Counted from the stretch's first letter, positions 18,254 to 27,967 are shown. The stretch: DNA of 64,000 bases from Mycolicibacillus parakoreensis (GCF_022370835.2 NZ_CP092365.1:2542001-2606000), one strand, 5' to 3'. A program made the numbers and translations. The notes: generated by a model from the sequence alone, not told the origin.

Positions 18254-19669
18254 ATGTCGTCAGCAGCACAGTCGTATCGTGCGCATCGCGCCGCCGGTGT
18301 GGCGCTGGTGGGCGCGGGATTGGCCGCCGCGACCGCGGTCGGGCCGGTGATCTCGCTGCCGGAGTCACCACTGGTGCGTGCCGAGGTGCGCCTGACCGAT
18401 GCCGTGGGCGACCTGCTGGGCGGCCTCGACGGGATTCAGAATGTTCCGGCGAACTTCCTGATCGACCTCGCGAACATTCCGTATAACTTGTTCAGCGCGC
18501 CGTATCAGGTGGTGGATCGTGTCGGGGACGGTGCCGCGGGCTTGACATGGGACAACTTGGTCCCCACCGGCTCGCTTGAAGTCGTCGACGCGAGCGGAGA
18601 TCCCACCGGGACGATCCTCGACTTTGGCTCTGCCCCGTCATTGTTTCCCGCTGAAAACGGGTTACTCAACAGCGACGGCGCGGTCAACGGGGCGATCAAC
18701 AATCTCGCTCAGGCGCTGCGGTTCACCGACAGTTGGTGGGCCTCCTCTCCCACGAACGTCTGGGGGTGGGATACCGCAAACCCGTGGAATTTCACCGCGC
18801 TGATCAACGCGCTGATCCCGATCAAGCCGCTCTCGGAACCGTTGGCCGACAACCTGAATACGATCATGGCCGCTGAGTTTCCGATTGCGACAGAGGCCAA
18901 CAAGTTCTTCATGAGCGACCTGATCGGTGAACTGAAGACCCTGTTCCAAGTGCCGCTGCAGGATCTGGTCAGCGGTAACTTCGACTTCGACGTGCCCCAG
19001 TTCAACCCGGTCGGGTACCTCGCCAATCCGCTCGGAGAAGGGGGCACCTCGTATCTGGAGTTCTGGGCGAACGACCTTCCCACGCTCAACCCCACGTTGG
19101 GCTTGGACTCCTACTGGGCTCACCTGACCGGAAGCCCGGCGGACAACCCGCTGAACTTCCCCAGCCTGAACGATATTGTCCCGACATTCGTCAACGCCTA
19201 CCAGGCGATGAACATCGACTTCGGCCTCTTCCCCGGCCCTGGGAGCGAGTTCACCGGTACCGACAGCTTCCTTTTCCAGGGTGCTGAACAGCTCTACGGT
19301 CTGCCGACCGCGCTCAACGGCATTATCAACGGTGCCAATGGCCTGTTGCCCGGCAGTGATATCCAGATCATCCCCGACGCGGTCACCAACATCCTCGGCG
19401 GTGGACTCAACGATCTGATCGGTCCGGACACCTTCGTGGCTCAGACACTCGCCGGTCTCAACGAGCAACTCATGACGGCGATTTACAGCGTGCTGGACAC
19501 CATCGCGCCCGGCGTCATCACCGGCCTCGGTACCGACGCGGCCGCCGGGTTCAGTGTCGACGCGCTCAGCGCCTTCCTGCCCGATCTCGCCACGACACTC
19601 GGCCCCGACTTCGCGGCGAACATGGCCGGAGCGATCGACCCGATGGTCTTCCTGTCGATGTTGTTCTGA
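18254..19669 (+). CDS. Secreted mycobacterial protein of unknown function
   Basis: 471 residues. An N-terminal signal sequence is visible: basic start with RAHR, then AAGVALVGAGLAAATAV, probable cleavage before the mature LPESPLV region. The mature chain is rich in Asn, Leu, Pro and Gly, with NFLIDLANIPYNLFSAP and TNVWGWDTANPWNF, signatures I recall from a family of secreted mycobacterial hypotheticals often found near PE/PPE genes. No catalytic motif seen and no transmembrane helix after the signal. It stands alone on the plus strand inside the lipid locus, with lower GC and more even codon use than its neighbours. A role in surface-lipid handling is only a guess. Confidence 0.75.
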   Translation: MSSAAQSYRAHRAAGVALVGAGLAAATAVGPVISLPESPLVRAEVRLTDAVGDLLGGLDGIQNVPANFLIDLANIPYNLFSAPYQVVDRVGDGAAGLTWDNLVPTGSLEVVDASGDPTGTILDFGSAPSLFPAENGLLNSDGAVNGAINNLAQALRFTDSWWASSPTNVWGWDTANPWNFTALINALIPIKPLSEPLADNLNTIMAAEFPIATEANKFFMSDLIGELKTLFQVPLQDLVSGNFDFDVPQFNPVGYLANPLGEGGTSYLEFWANDLPTLNPTLGLDSYWAHLTGSPADNPLNFPSLNDIVPTFVNAYQAMNIDFGLFPGPGSEFTGTDSFLFQGAEQLYGLPTALNGIINGANGLLPGSDIQIIPDAVTNILGGGLNDLIGPDTFVAQTLAGLNEQLMTAIYSVLDTIAPGVITGLGTDAAAGFSVDALSAFLPDLATTLGPDFAANMAGAIDPMVFLSMLF

Positions 19670-19684
19670 GCCGGGCGGGAACGC

Positions 19685-20476
19685 CTACAGGCCCCGCTCC
19701 CCCAGCCAGCCATGGATGCGTTCGGCGACGGCCTGCCAGCCGTCGTCGAACATCATGGCGTGGCCCGTGGGGAAGAACTCTGCCGCGGTGCGGTATGCGC
19801 GGGCGGTGGCGAGCACCTCGGTGTGGCTGGTGGCGCCGTCGAACTCCGCGCCCAGCACCAGAATCGGGGTGCGCACCCGCCGCGGACGAACACGGTCGAC
19901 GATGCTGCTCGGTCCGGCCCGCCGGCTCTCCTCCTGCAGGCGTGCGGCGAAGGCCCGCACCCGGTCCTCCGGGGTGTGGGGTGAGAAGAACCGTTCGCGC
20001 GCCAAGGCCGGCGTGCTCACATACGGCAGGGACCGGCCGGTGAGCCCGATTTTGGTGAAATGCCAGGGGTGGTGGCGCAACCAGCGCAGACCGGAGCCGA
20101 ACGCCCCGGCCGGGGGCATCGAGCCCATCAGCACCGCGGCGGCCGCGTCGCGGTGCTCAAGATACTTCTGCACCACCAGTCCGCCCATCGAATGCCCGAT
20201 CACCACCGGCGCCACCGGCAGGCCGTCGGCGACCGCCCGCACGTCGGCGACGTAGTCGCCGATCGTGCAGTGGTGCAGGCCCCGCGGCGCCGGGCTGTGC
20301 CCGTGTCCGCGCAGACTCAGCGCCACCGCCCGATGACCGCGGCCGGCGAAGAACGGCAGAAAATACTCCTGCCACACCCAGGCGCCGTTCCAGGCGCCGT
20401 GGACGAACAGCAACGGAACCGGGTGCTCACCGGTGCTTTCGCCGGCCTCGATGACCTCCAACCCGGCGGTGCTCAC
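19685..20476 (-). CDS. Alpha/beta hydrolase
   Basis: 263 residues. Complete serine hydrolase triad candidates: Ser in VIGHSMGGLVVQKYL, Asp in VLGAEFDGATSH, His in FPTGHAMMFDD; the oxyanion motif is FVHGAWNGAWVW. The GTG start at 20476 overlaps the stop of the upstream DUF2505 gene (GTGA), which is preferred over a start 11 codons upstream. Could be a lipase or esterase acting on a lipid ester; substrate unknown. Confidence 0.82.
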   Translation of the reverse strand: MSTAGLEVIEAGESTGEHPVPLLFVHGAWNGAWVWQEYFLPFFAGRGHRAVALSLRGHGHSPAPRGLHHCTIGDYVADVRAVADGLPVAPVVIGHSMGGLVVQKYLEHRDAAAAVLMGSMPPAGAFGSGLRWLRHHPWHFTKIGLTGRSLPYVSTPALARERFFSPHTPEDRVRAFAARLQEESRRAGPSSIVDRVRPRRVRTPILVLGAEFDGATSHTEVLATARAYRTAAEFFPTGHAMMFDDGWQAVAERIHGWLGERGL

Positions 20477-20991
20477 TGCGGCCAGGACCGCGGCCGCCCG
20501 GCGATCCACTCGGTGGTGAATCGTTGGATCGCCGGGATGTTGTCCGCCAGTTGCCCACCGATGAACCGCTCGACCGTGCCGCCGACCATCGGCATCTTGA
20601 CGTGCACGGTGGCGGCGAACGCCAGCCGCGACCCGCGGCCGGCCGGGGTCAGCCAGGCCTCACCGCGGCCCGATCCCCGTGCGCCGGGCGCGGCGATGCT
20701 GATCTCGCCGCGAACACGCTGCTCGTCGACCGGCCGCCACACCTCGCGATGGGTCATGGTCAATCCACCCCCGACCAGTCCGGCCAGCGCCGCGGGAAGC
20801 ACTGAGCGCACCAGGTGCACGGTCATCGCAACATGGACCGCGCCGTCGTCGTCGATGTGCAACCTATCGAGACCGGTGTCGGTGTCGAAGGCCGCGAACC
20901 GGGCATGCCAGTAGTCTTCGGAGCCGAACGCCGCATGAACCTGCGTCACCGTCACCGGTGACTGCACCGCAACATCCACCGAACGGGGCAC
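20473..20991 (-). CDS. DUF2505 / START-like (SRPBCC) lipid-binding protein
   Basis: 172 residues, full length for the mycobacterial DUF2505 family, which adopts the START/SRPBCC hydrophobic-ligand fold. The N-terminal pattern (SPVTVTQVHAAFGSEDYW) and the C-terminal helix (FIGGQLADNIPAIQRFTTEW) are typical. Such proteins bind lipids or aromatic polyketides. It is coupled to the downstream hydrolase and lies 9 bp after the flavodoxin gene, forming a three-gene unit. Confidence 0.82.
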   Translation of the reverse strand: MPRSVDVAVQSPVTVTQVHAAFGSEDYWHARFAAFDTDTGLDRLHIDDDGAVHVAMTVHLVRSVLPAALAGLVGGGLTMTHREVWRPVDEQRVRGEISIAAPGARGSGRGEAWLTPAGRGSRLAFAATVHVKMPMVGGTVERFIGGQLADNIPAIQRFTTEWIAGRPRSWPQ

Positions 20992-21000
20992 ACACTCTCC

Positions 21001-21672
21001 TTATCCGAGAACCTGATCGGCCACTCCGGCCGTGAACACGCGGGTCTGCTCGAGTTGCTCCGCGGTGACGTTGGTGGCCGGTATCGGCACCCCCAGGTAT
21101 TTCCGACGGTACTCGCCGCTGCCCAGATAACTCGTCAGCGACAGCATGGAGCGCAGTTGGTCACCGGGGTACTGGAAGTGCACGGCGTCGACATAGCGCC
21201 CACCGGCCGCCTCGGCGAGTTCGCGTACCCCGTCGAGGTTCTCCCGCCAGTAGCGCCGGCACACGACGAACACCGCGAACGGGGTTCCTTGGAGCAGCTC
21301 GCGGGCCTCGCCGGATGCGAGGAAGGACCGCAGCGGCATGCTCACGGTGCGCCACCATGTCGGCGACCCGATGCACACCAGGTCGTAGCTGTTGTTGCGC
21401 ACGGTGTCCGGGGTCGCGATCTGCCCGGTGACGCGCCGGGTCTGGGCGGGAAACACGCTGAGCATGTCCGGCCACACCCGGCGCATCGGGAATCGGGTGA
21501 ACGGTTCGGAGTAACGGGGGTCGGTGAAATCGATGGCCGCTTCGTGGACCTCCCAGCCGCGTTCGGTGAACACCTCTCCGGCGGCGGCCAACACCTTCTG
21601 CGACTGCCCGGTGTAGCTGTAGTAGAGCAGCAGCACCCGCGGCGCGGCCCCGGAGGCGACGTCATCGTCCAT
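21001..21672 (-). CDS. Flavodoxin-fold FMN protein
   Basis: 223 residues from ATG 21672. The phosphate-binding loop LLLYYSYTGQSQKV near the N-terminus is the flavodoxin FMN signature, and IGSPTWWRTVSMPLRSFL is the second flavin loop. It likely carries electrons or acts as an NAD(P)H-dependent oxidoreductase; with a P450 a few kilobases away, electron delivery to it is possible but unproven. An upstream GTG (21681) exists, but GGGAAGG sits 9 bp from the ATG, which favours the shorter form. Only 38 bp separate it from the divergent methyltransferase. Confidence 0.8.
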   Translation of the reverse strand: MDDDVASGAAPRVLLLYYSYTGQSQKVLAAAGEVFTERGWEVHEAAIDFTDPRYSEPFTRFPMRRVWPDMLSVFPAQTRRVTGQIATPDTVRNNSYDLVCIGSPTWWRTVSMPLRSFLASGEARELLQGTPFAVFVVCRRYWRENLDGVRELAEAAGGRYVDAVHFQYPGDQLRSMLSLTSYLGSGEYRRKYLGVPIPATNVTAEQLEQTRVFTAGVADQVLG

Positions 21673-21710
21673 CGTCGTCACCCTTCCCGTGTGGGTTTCC
21701 TAAAACCGTT

Positions 21711-22562
21711 ATGGCTATTAGTGTTAGCGATGTGACGGACAAGGTTGCCGTGGATCTCAGTGGTGCCGCCCAGACGATGTTGGCCACCTTGTATCTCAAG
21801 GCGCTCGACGCGGACTTCGCTCACCCGGTGCTCGGCGACCGGTTCGCCCGGCAGGCGGTGCAGCGACTCGACTACGACTTCCCCGCCATCGGGGTGAGCG
21901 CCGCCTGGGCGCCGCTGATCACGGTGCGCACCGCGTTGTACGACCTGTGGGCGCGCCAGTTTTTGGCCGCCCACCCCGAGTGCACCGTGATCCATCTGGG
22001 CTGCGGCATGGACGCCCGCGTGTTTCGCCTCAATCCCGGACCCGAGGTGCATTGGTTCGACGTCGACTACCCGGAGGTGGTGGCGCTGCGCGAGCAGGTG
22101 TACCCCACCCGGCCGCACTATGAACTGCTCGGCACCGCGGCCACCGATCTGTCCTGGCTGCAGCACATTCCGACCGGGCGGCCCACATTGCTGCTCGCCG
22201 AGGGAATCAGCATGTACCTGACCGCCGAGCAGGGAGTGGACCTGTTGCGCGCGGTGACCGACCGGTTCGCCACCGGGGAGGTGCAGATCGACTTCTACAA
22301 CTGGCTGGCCGTCAAGAGCCAGCGCCGTCAGGCGTTGGTGCGGGCCACCGGGTCCAGCCTGCACTGGGCGGTCAACTCCCCCGCCCCGGTGCTGCGCGCC
22401 GTGCCGGGCTTGCGGTTGCTGATCGCCACCACGTTGAGCGGGGCCGTCACCCTGCGCCGGGCGGCACGCGGTCCGCGGGCGATGGCCCGGCTGATGCGGG
22501 TGCTCCCGCCGGTGCGCGATGCTTTGCAGTATCACCGGTACGCCTTCGGTCCGGTCATGTGA
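21711..22562 (+). CDS. SAM-dependent methyltransferase of the leucine carboxyl methyltransferase / TcmP family
   Basis: 283 residues of the PF04072 type. SAM-binding motif VIHLGCGMDARVFRL, acidic motif VHWFDVDYPEVVALR, and LLLAEGISMYLTAEQGV, the family's conserved catalytic block. Related actinobacterial enzymes methylate carboxyl or hydroxyl groups of polyketides. The start is uncertain: the ATG at 21711 has no ribosome site, while GTG 21732 lies 7 bases after TAGTGT (21719-21724), a good -10 for a leaderless mRNA. The stop lies 3 bp from the end of the convergent P450-methyltransferase gene. Confidence 0.82.
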   Translation: MAISVSDVTDKVAVDLSGAAQTMLATLYLKALDADFAHPVLGDRFARQAVQRLDYDFPAIGVSAAWAPLITVRTALYDLWARQFLAAHPECTVIHLGCGMDARVFRLNPGPEVHWFDVDYPEVVALREQVYPTRPHYELLGTAATDLSWLQHIPTGRPTLLLAEGISMYLTAEQGVDLLRAVTDRFATGEVQIDFYNWLAVKSQRRQALVRATGSSLHWAVNSPAPVLRAVPGLRLLIATTLSGAVTLRRAARGPRAMARLMRVLPPVRDALQYHRYAFGPVM

Positions 22563-22565
22563 GAC

Positions 22566-24989
22566 TCACCCGGCCTTCTGCCCGACGGCCAGGATGTAGT
22601 CCACGTGGGTTTCGTGGATCCAGAAGTTGTCGGGGCGCACCGTCCACCGCAGCACCGGGTTGACCGCCTTCATGTCCGGCTGCCACAACCGTTTCCACAG
22701 GAACTTGGCCAGCGGACGGAACACGTCGGGAGCGATCGACTCGGTGTGGACGTCGGTGAAGCCCGCGTCGGCCAACAGATCCCGGTAGGCGGTCACGTTG
22801 GCGGCCTTGCGCACCGCTTTCGGGGATGCGCCGCGCCAGCCGAGCTGGTCGACCTGGCGCCGGAAACGGGCGTTGAGCACGGTGCGTTTGGGCACGATGT
22901 CGGCGGTGACCAGCCGGCCGCCGGGCTTGAGCACCCGCATCGCCTCGGCGAAGAAGTCGACGCGGGACGGAAAGTGGAACGCCGATTCCAGGGCCACCAC
23001 TTTGGTGCAGGACTCGTCGTCGAACGGCAACGCGGTGGCCGAGGCGTTGACGTAGCGGATGCGGTCGTTCAGCCCGGCCTCGGCGACCCGACGTTCGGCG
23101 ATCGCGATCTGTTCGGTCGCCACGTTCACCCCGGTGATGTCGGAGATGTTGAACTCGTCGGCCCACAGGATGTCCTGGTCCCCGTAGCCGGGCCCGCAGT
23201 CGACGATCGTGTCGGCGTCGGTGAATTCGGCGGCGCGGGCCACCAGCCGCGCCAGTTCGCGGCTGGCCTCGTCCAGCGTCGCCGGGGTGTTCTTCCAGTA
23301 CCCGAAGTTGATGAACAGCGACTCCTCGCCGAACAGGTTCTGGGTGCCGATGATGTCGTAGATCCGGCCGGTTTTGCCTTCAGACCGGGATGCCAGTACG
23401 CGGGTGGCTGCGCCGCACTCCCCCGCCCAGCGCTGGAGCCGCTGCCGGCGGGTCTCCTGGTCACGGTGGCCGACGGTGGTGGTGTTCTGCATGGGTCGTT
23501 CCTTTCGCATCTCATCTAAGGGCCGCAACACGATCGGCATGCCGTCAACCGGGACCGGCATGGCGGCGTAGTCCCAGTGTGGGCGGTAGCCGGGCCGGGG
23601 CAGCTCCAGCTGATAGCGCTGCAACAGTCGGTGCAGCACGGTTTTCACTTCGAGTTGGGCGAACGCCATCCCGATGCATTTGTGTGCCCCGCCGCCGAAC
23701 GGCGCGTAGGCGTAGCGGTGCCGTTTGTGCTCCGAGCGGGGTTCGGCGAAGCGGTCCGGGTCGAAGGTCTCCGGGTCGGTCCACAGTTCGGGAATGCGAT
23801 GGTTGGCCGACGGCCACAGCATCACGTTGGTGCCGGCCGGCAGATAGTGGCCCAACAGGTCGGTGTCGCGCACGCTCTGGCGCATCACGAAGTGCAGCGG
23901 CGTGACCATCCGCAGCGACTCCTTCATCACCAGATCCAGCGACTCGAGTTTCTCCAGCGCGTCGATGTCCAAGGGGCCGTCGCCGAGGCGGGCGGATTCG
24001 TCACGGCAGCGCTGCTGCCACTCCGGGTGGGCCGCCAGCTGGTAGATCATGGTGGTGATCGCCGACGTGGACGTGTCGTGGGCGGCCATCATCAAGAAAA
24101 TCATGTGGCTGACGATGTCTTCGTCGGTGAACCGGTTGCCGTCGCTGTCGACGGCGTGGCACAGCGCGGTGAGCAGGTCGGTGCCGTCGGCGTGACGCCG
24201 TTCGGCGACCCGCTCGTAGAAGTAGCTCTCCAGCAGCTTGCGCCCGCGCAGACCGCGCCACCATTTGAACGGCGGCGCCGGAAATCGCAGCATGGCGCTG
24301 CCGGCGCGGGTGGTGGCGGTGAACGCGCGGTTGACCCGCGACACCAGGGCCCGGTCGGTGCCCAACTCGTGACCCATGAACACCAGCGCCGCGACGTCGA
24401 GGGTGAGTTCCTTGGTGGCCGGATAGCACAGGAACCGGGCTTCGTTGACGGGCCAGTCGTCCACCACGGTGCTGACCACCCGGTCGATATGCTCGACGTA
24501 GCTGGCCAGCCGGCTGCGGGTGAACGCCTCCTGCATGATCCGTTTGTGTGCGAGGTGCTCCTCGAAGTCGAGCAGCATCAGTCCGCGGTCGAAGAACGGC
24601 CCGATGATCGGATGCCAGCCCTTCTGGGAGAAGTCCTTGTTGCGGTTGGCCAACACCGCCTGGGTGGCCTCGGGGCCGACCGCGATCACCCCGGGAAGGA
24701 TGACCGGGGCGTTGTAGAACAACGGGCCGTGAGTCCGGTACAGATGCAGCGGATAGTCCGGTCCGCCCCGGAACAACTCCACCATGTGGGCCACCAGTGG
24801 CAGACCCGAGTCGCCGACGATCGGGGCTAGGCCACTGCCGGCCGGTGGGTCGGCCAGGATCTTCGGCTCCCACCGGTGGGCCAGCAGCCGCTTCTCCAGC
24901 GCCCCCATGCCGGGCAGGTTGTTCAGTGTCGGTGTGAGCCGGCGCCGCGCCCGATCCAGCAGGTGCCGCGGGGTGCTCGTGACGGCCAT
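22566..24989 (-). CDS. Cytochrome P450 fused to a class I SAM methyltransferase
   Basis: One open frame of 807 residues. Residues 1 to about 490 are a complete P450: I-helix AAHDTSTSAI (near 302), ExxR in ESLRM (near 356) and heme loop FGGGAHKCIGMA with ligand C438. Residues 500-807 are a complete methyltransferase: SAM motif IVDCGPGYGDQD (near 597), then LKPGGRLVTADIVPKR, resembling O-methyltransferases of the EryG/sterol type. The join (residues about 490-510) shows no long linker, and an internal ATG has its own ribosome site, so two genes may have merged by loss of a stop. ATG at 24989 with AAAGGAG upstream. Predicted job: hydroxylate then O-methylate the polyketide lipid. Confidence 0.85.
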   Translation of the reverse strand: MAVTSTPRHLLDRARRRLTPTLNNLPGMGALEKRLLAHRWEPKILADPPAGSGLAPIVGDSGLPLVAHMVELFRGGPDYPLHLYRTHGPLFYNAPVILPGVIAVGPEATQAVLANRNKDFSQKGWHPIIGPFFDRGLMLLDFEEHLAHKRIMQEAFTRSRLASYVEHIDRVVSTVVDDWPVNEARFLCYPATKELTLDVAALVFMGHELGTDRALVSRVNRAFTATTRAGSAMLRFPAPPFKWWRGLRGRKLLESYFYERVAERRHADGTDLLTALCHAVDSDGNRFTDEDIVSHMIFLMMAAHDTSTSAITTMIYQLAAHPEWQQRCRDESARLGDGPLDIDALEKLESLDLVMKESLRMVTPLHFVMRQSVRDTDLLGHYLPAGTNVMLWPSANHRIPELWTDPETFDPDRFAEPRSEHKRHRYAYAPFGGGAHKCIGMAFAQLEVKTVLHRLLQRYQLELPRPGYRPHWDYAAMPVPVDGMPIVLRPLDEMRKERPMQNTTTVGHRDQETRRQRLQRWAGECGAATRVLASRSEGKTGRIYDIIGTQNLFGEESLFINFGYWKNTPATLDEASRELARLVARAAEFTDADTIVDCGPGYGDQDILWADEFNISDITGVNVATEQIAIAERRVAEAGLNDRIRYVNASATALPFDDESCTKVVALESAFHFPSRVDFFAEAMRVLKPGGRLVTADIVPKRTVLNARFRRQVDQLGWRGASPKAVRKAANVTAYRDLLADAGFTDVHTESIAPDVFRPLAKFLWKRLWQPDMKAVNPVLRWTVRPDNFWIHETHVDYILAVGQKAG
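23490..23504 (-). promoter_or_regulatory. Internal ribosome site and ATG for the methyltransferase half
   Basis: Reading on the minus strand, GAAAGGA precedes an in-frame ATG at 23492, with 8 bases between AAGG and ATG. This is codon 500 of the fusion and the exact start expected for a free methyltransferase. It would allow a 308-residue product to be made besides the fusion. Confidence 0.55.
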
Positions 24990-24999
24990 AGAAGCTCCT

Positions 25000-26262
25000 T
25001 TACTCTCCGTCGGGTGTGCGCTTCTGGTCGGCGAGACCGCGGAGCAGCGCCGCGATCGCGGTGGTGGCGCGCTGCGGTTCCGGTGCGTGGGTGTGGTATT
25101 CGATCATGAGCTGACCGTTGAAGATCTTGGTGGAGTACATGTCGATGCCGGCGTTGACCGCGAAGAACAATTCACCGTGGGTGGCGACGACCTCCAGCCC
25201 AGGCGGGGTCGGCAGCGGTGGCACCGGTCCGTTGTCGGTGACCATCACCACGTCGGGCAGCCCCGGTGGGTTGCCGACGTACTGCGGGCTGAAGTGCAGC
25301 AGTGACTGCTGGATCACCCCCTCGGCGAGGTCCGCTTTCAACGTGGCGGCGATCTCGCGGGCCAATCCGATCACGCCGGTGGAGTCATCGATGTGGGCCA
25401 GGTAGGTGGCCACGCCCACCGGGTTGGTGCAGGCGGTCGCCGAGACCGGCGGGCTGAGCACGTAGCGCAGGTCGACCGGGTACAGGTAGGGCACCGGGAT
25501 GCTGGTGCGCCCGCGCAGTTCCCATTCGGCGAGCAGGATCACCGACGCCATCATCGCGTTGAGGCTCAGCTTGTGGGCCCGGCCGAAGTCGACCACCGCG
25601 CGGGTCTCCTGCTCGCTGAGGCGGCAGTAGCTCATCGGCACGCGTTGCGGGCTGGCCGCATTCGTTTCGGCGCCGGCGGCACGGCGTGACGGCGGCAGGT
25701 CGTAGGCGAACATGGCGGGCATGAAACGTTCCAGCCCGGAGCGCCGCTGTTTGGTGATGTTGCGCTCGGCCAGGATGGTCTCCAGCGAGTCCGGGGCCGG
25801 CGCGGTCTCGCCGGCGCCGAGTCCGCCGGTGGTGACCAGCGTGCTGTAGGCGCCGAAGAGTTCCTCGATCAACGCGAATTCGTGGTGGCCGTCGGCGAGA
25901 CTGTGGTGGATGTAGAGGGTCGGCTGCGGCTGCCCGTCGCGAATCAGCACCCGCAGGGAGATCAACGAGTCGCGTTGGTCCAGCCGCACCGGAGGCTCGG
26001 CTTCCTGCGGGTCGGCGAGTTCCACCACGTCGATGCCGGGGTGCTCCAGATCGTCGACGGCGATCTGGTAGCGCCCGGCGTCGTCGCATTCCAGGTGCCC
26101 GCCGAGCACGGGATGGGCCTCCAGCAACGCGTCGAACGCGGTGGACAGCGCGTCGAGATCGATCGGCCCGCGCACCTCGGCAGCCAGCCCCACGAAACTG
26201 TGTGTCTGGGCGAACATCTCTTCGCTGCGCGACAGTTTTCGGATTACCGACGAGGTGAACAC
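25000..26262 (-). CDS. PapA5-like phthiocerol/phthiodiolone acyltransferase homologue
   Basis: 420 residues, against about 422 for PapA5, which esterifies phthiocerol diols with mycocerosic acids. Starts [19 protein letters not shown], very like PapA5. Catalytic motif HHSLADGHH at residues 119-127 fulfils HHxxxDG of the condensation-domain superfamily; [13 protein letters not shown] is the second family block. GTG start 26262 with AAAGGA 6 bp upstream. It lies 40 bp after drrC and 10 bp before the P450 gene, in the same place as papA5 relative to drrABC in the PDIM locus. The acyl donor is unknown because no mas-like gene is nearby. Confidence 0.9.
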   Translation of the reverse strand: MFTSSVIRKLSRSEEMFAQTHSFVGLAAEVRGPIDLDALSTAFDALLEAHPVLGGHLECDDAGRYQIAVDDLEHPGIDVVELADPQEAEPPVRLDQRDSLISLRVLIRDGQPQPTLYIHHSLADGHHEFALIEELFGAYSTLVTTGGLGAGETAPAPDSLETILAERNITKQRRSGLERFMPAMFAYDLPPSRRAAGAETNAASPQRVPMSYCRLSEQETRAVVDFGRAHKLSLNAMMASVILLAEWELRGRTSIPVPYLYPVDLRYVLSPPVSATACTNPVGVATYLAHIDDSTGVIGLAREIAATLKADLAEGVIQQSLLHFSPQYVGNPPGLPDVVMVTDNGPVPPLPTPPGLEVVATHGELFFAVNAGIDMYSTKIFNGQLMIEYHTHAPEPQRATTAIAALLRGLADQKRTPDGE

Positions 26263-26302
26263 TGGAGTCCTTTCGTGTGGAGGAGGGCGATCCGGTGCGA
26301 GG

Positions 26303-27145
26303 TCAGCCGCGCATGCTGGCCCTCCGATAGCCGAGGACCATGGGCAGCGCGCACAGCGCCGCCAACCCGAGAGACCATCCCAGCAGTCCCGCCACGGGTT
26401 GGGCGATCGGGCCGTCGACGGAGAGCCCGTGCATGGCTTCGATGGCGTAGCTGACGGGTTGGTGGTGCACCACCGGTTGGATCCAGCCCGGGTACTGATC
26501 CAGGGGTACGAAGCCGGTGGAGAAGAACATCAGCAGCCCCCAGACGATCTCGGTGCCCTCGACCATGATCGTGTTCGCCGAGTACAACGCCAGGGTGATC
26601 ACCGCCATCGAGAACGCCACCCCGAACGCGGCGGGCACCAGGATCCAACCGAGGGCGGCGAGGACACCGTGCTGGAAACGGAACCCCAACACCACCCCGG
26701 CACCGAGAATGACCAGCGTGGTCACCACGATGCGCACCAGCTCCGCGGCCAGCCGGGACGCCAGCCCCGACCCGCGGTGCACCGGGAGCACCCAGAGTCG
26801 GGCGAGCAGACCGTTGTCGCGTTCCCGCATCACGCCGATGCCGCCGACCATCGCCCCCGACATGGCGCCCACCATCGCGATCAACGGCACGCTGCGGTAG
26901 AGGGCGCTCTCCCCGGCGACCTGGGAGATGCCATCGCCGAGCACGATATTCAACGTCACCAGCAGCACCACTGGCATGATCAGCGATTCGGCCAGTGTTC
27001 CGGGGTCACGCAGCCAGCGGCGCAGCACCCGGGTGGTCAAGACGGCGGTCTCGGCGCGCAACCGGCGGTCCGGTGTGGTGCGCACCGGCGCCGGGGGCGC
27101 CGCGCCGGTCGCGGTGTCGGTGGGTTCGGCGGCGGTCAGTGTCAT
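26303..27145 (-). CDS. drrC: DrrC-like ABC-2 lipid exporter permease
   Basis: 280-residue ABC-2 type membrane permease with six predicted hydrophobic segments (for example [18 protein letters not shown] and [17 protein letters not shown]) and the [18 protein letters not shown] loop typical of drug/lipid exporters. The gene begins directly after the drrB stop. With DrrA and DrrB it should form the inner-membrane exporter, by analogy with PDIM transport. Confidence 0.88.
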   Translation of the reverse strand: MTLTAAEPTDTATGAAPPAPVRTTPDRRLRAETAVLTTRVLRRWLRDPGTLAESLIMPVVLLVTLNIVLGDGISQVAGESALYRSVPLIAMVGAMSGAMVGGIGVMRERDNGLLARLWVLPVHRGSGLASRLAAELVRIVVTTLVILGAGVVLGFRFQHGVLAALGWILVPAAFGVAFSMAVITLALYSANTIMVEGTEIVWGLLMFFSTGFVPLDQYPGWIQPVVHHQPVSYAIEAMHGLSVDGPIAQPVAGLLGWSLGLAALCALPMVLGYRRASMRG

Positions 27146-27967
27146 CTAGCGCCTCCTGCCCGAGACGACCACGTGTAAGGGGATCGCCACCACGATCGCC
27201 CCGCCCGCCCACAGCACCGTCGGCCCCAGCGTCGACCAGTCGACCATCCCGGCGCCGGGGGTGCTGTCGCCGGCGAGGGCACGCAACGCATAGACATACT
27301 GGGAGACCGGCTGGTTGCGGACGAAGCCGTGGATCCAGTGCGGGAACTGCTCGACCGGTTGGATACCGACCGACAACAGCCCGAAGATCAGCTGCGGCAA
27401 CAACATTACGGGCATGGTGGCTTCCGGGTTTTCGGTTGCGGCGCCGAGCCAGTCGCCCAACAGCGACAGGGCGACCCCGATCAGCAGAAGCAGCGCGCAG
27501 AATCCGAGGCTGTGCGCAAGCCCGCCGTAGAACCGGAACCCGATCACGTGGCCGCAGGCCAGTGAGACGGCCAGGGCGACCCCGCAGCGGTACATGCTGG
27601 CCGACATGCGGGCGGCCAGCGGCGTCAGCGGCGCGATCGGCATGGCCCGGAACCGCCGGTTGATGCCCTGCACCGCGTCGGTGGCCGACCGGAAGGCCGC
27701 CGACACCGACGCGAACGCGATCGCCTGCAACCCGATCAGCGGCATCAGGTACTGCGCGTAGCTGCTCATGTCCGCGGCGAACACGCTCATCATCTGTTTG
27801 AGCGGGATGTAGAAGCCGACGGTGAACATGATCGAGGCGGCCACCTGGGTGAGCAGCTCCCCGTTGCGCAGGGTCGGGGCGATGGTCCGGGCGGTCAGCA
27901 CCCACCACTGCTGGCGGGTCGAGACCGGCGGACGCGGTGCCAGCCGGTCGACGGCGGTCACCGTCAT
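27146..27967 (-). CDS. drrB: DrrB-like ABC-2 lipid exporter permease
   Basis: 273 residues, six hydrophobic segments, ABC-2 permease signature INRRFRAMPIAPLTPLAARM. The N-terminal QQWWVLTARTIAPTLRNGELL resembles DrrB of the PDIM locus. The ATG overlaps the drrA stop codon by 4 bp (ATGA), so stoichiometric synthesis with the ATPase is likely. Confidence 0.88.
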   Translation of the reverse strand: MTVTAVDRLAPRPPVSTRQQWWVLTARTIAPTLRNGELLTQVAASIMFTVGFYIPLKQMMSVFAADMSSYAQYLMPLIGLQAIAFASVSAAFRSATDAVQGINRRFRAMPIAPLTPLAARMSASMYRCGVALAVSLACGHVIGFRFYGGLAHSLGFCALLLLIGVALSLLGDWLGAATENPEATMPVMLLPQLIFGLLSVGIQPVEQFPHWIHGFVRNQPVSQYVYALRALAGDSTPGAGMVDWSTLGPTVLWAGGAIVVAIPLHVVVSGRRR

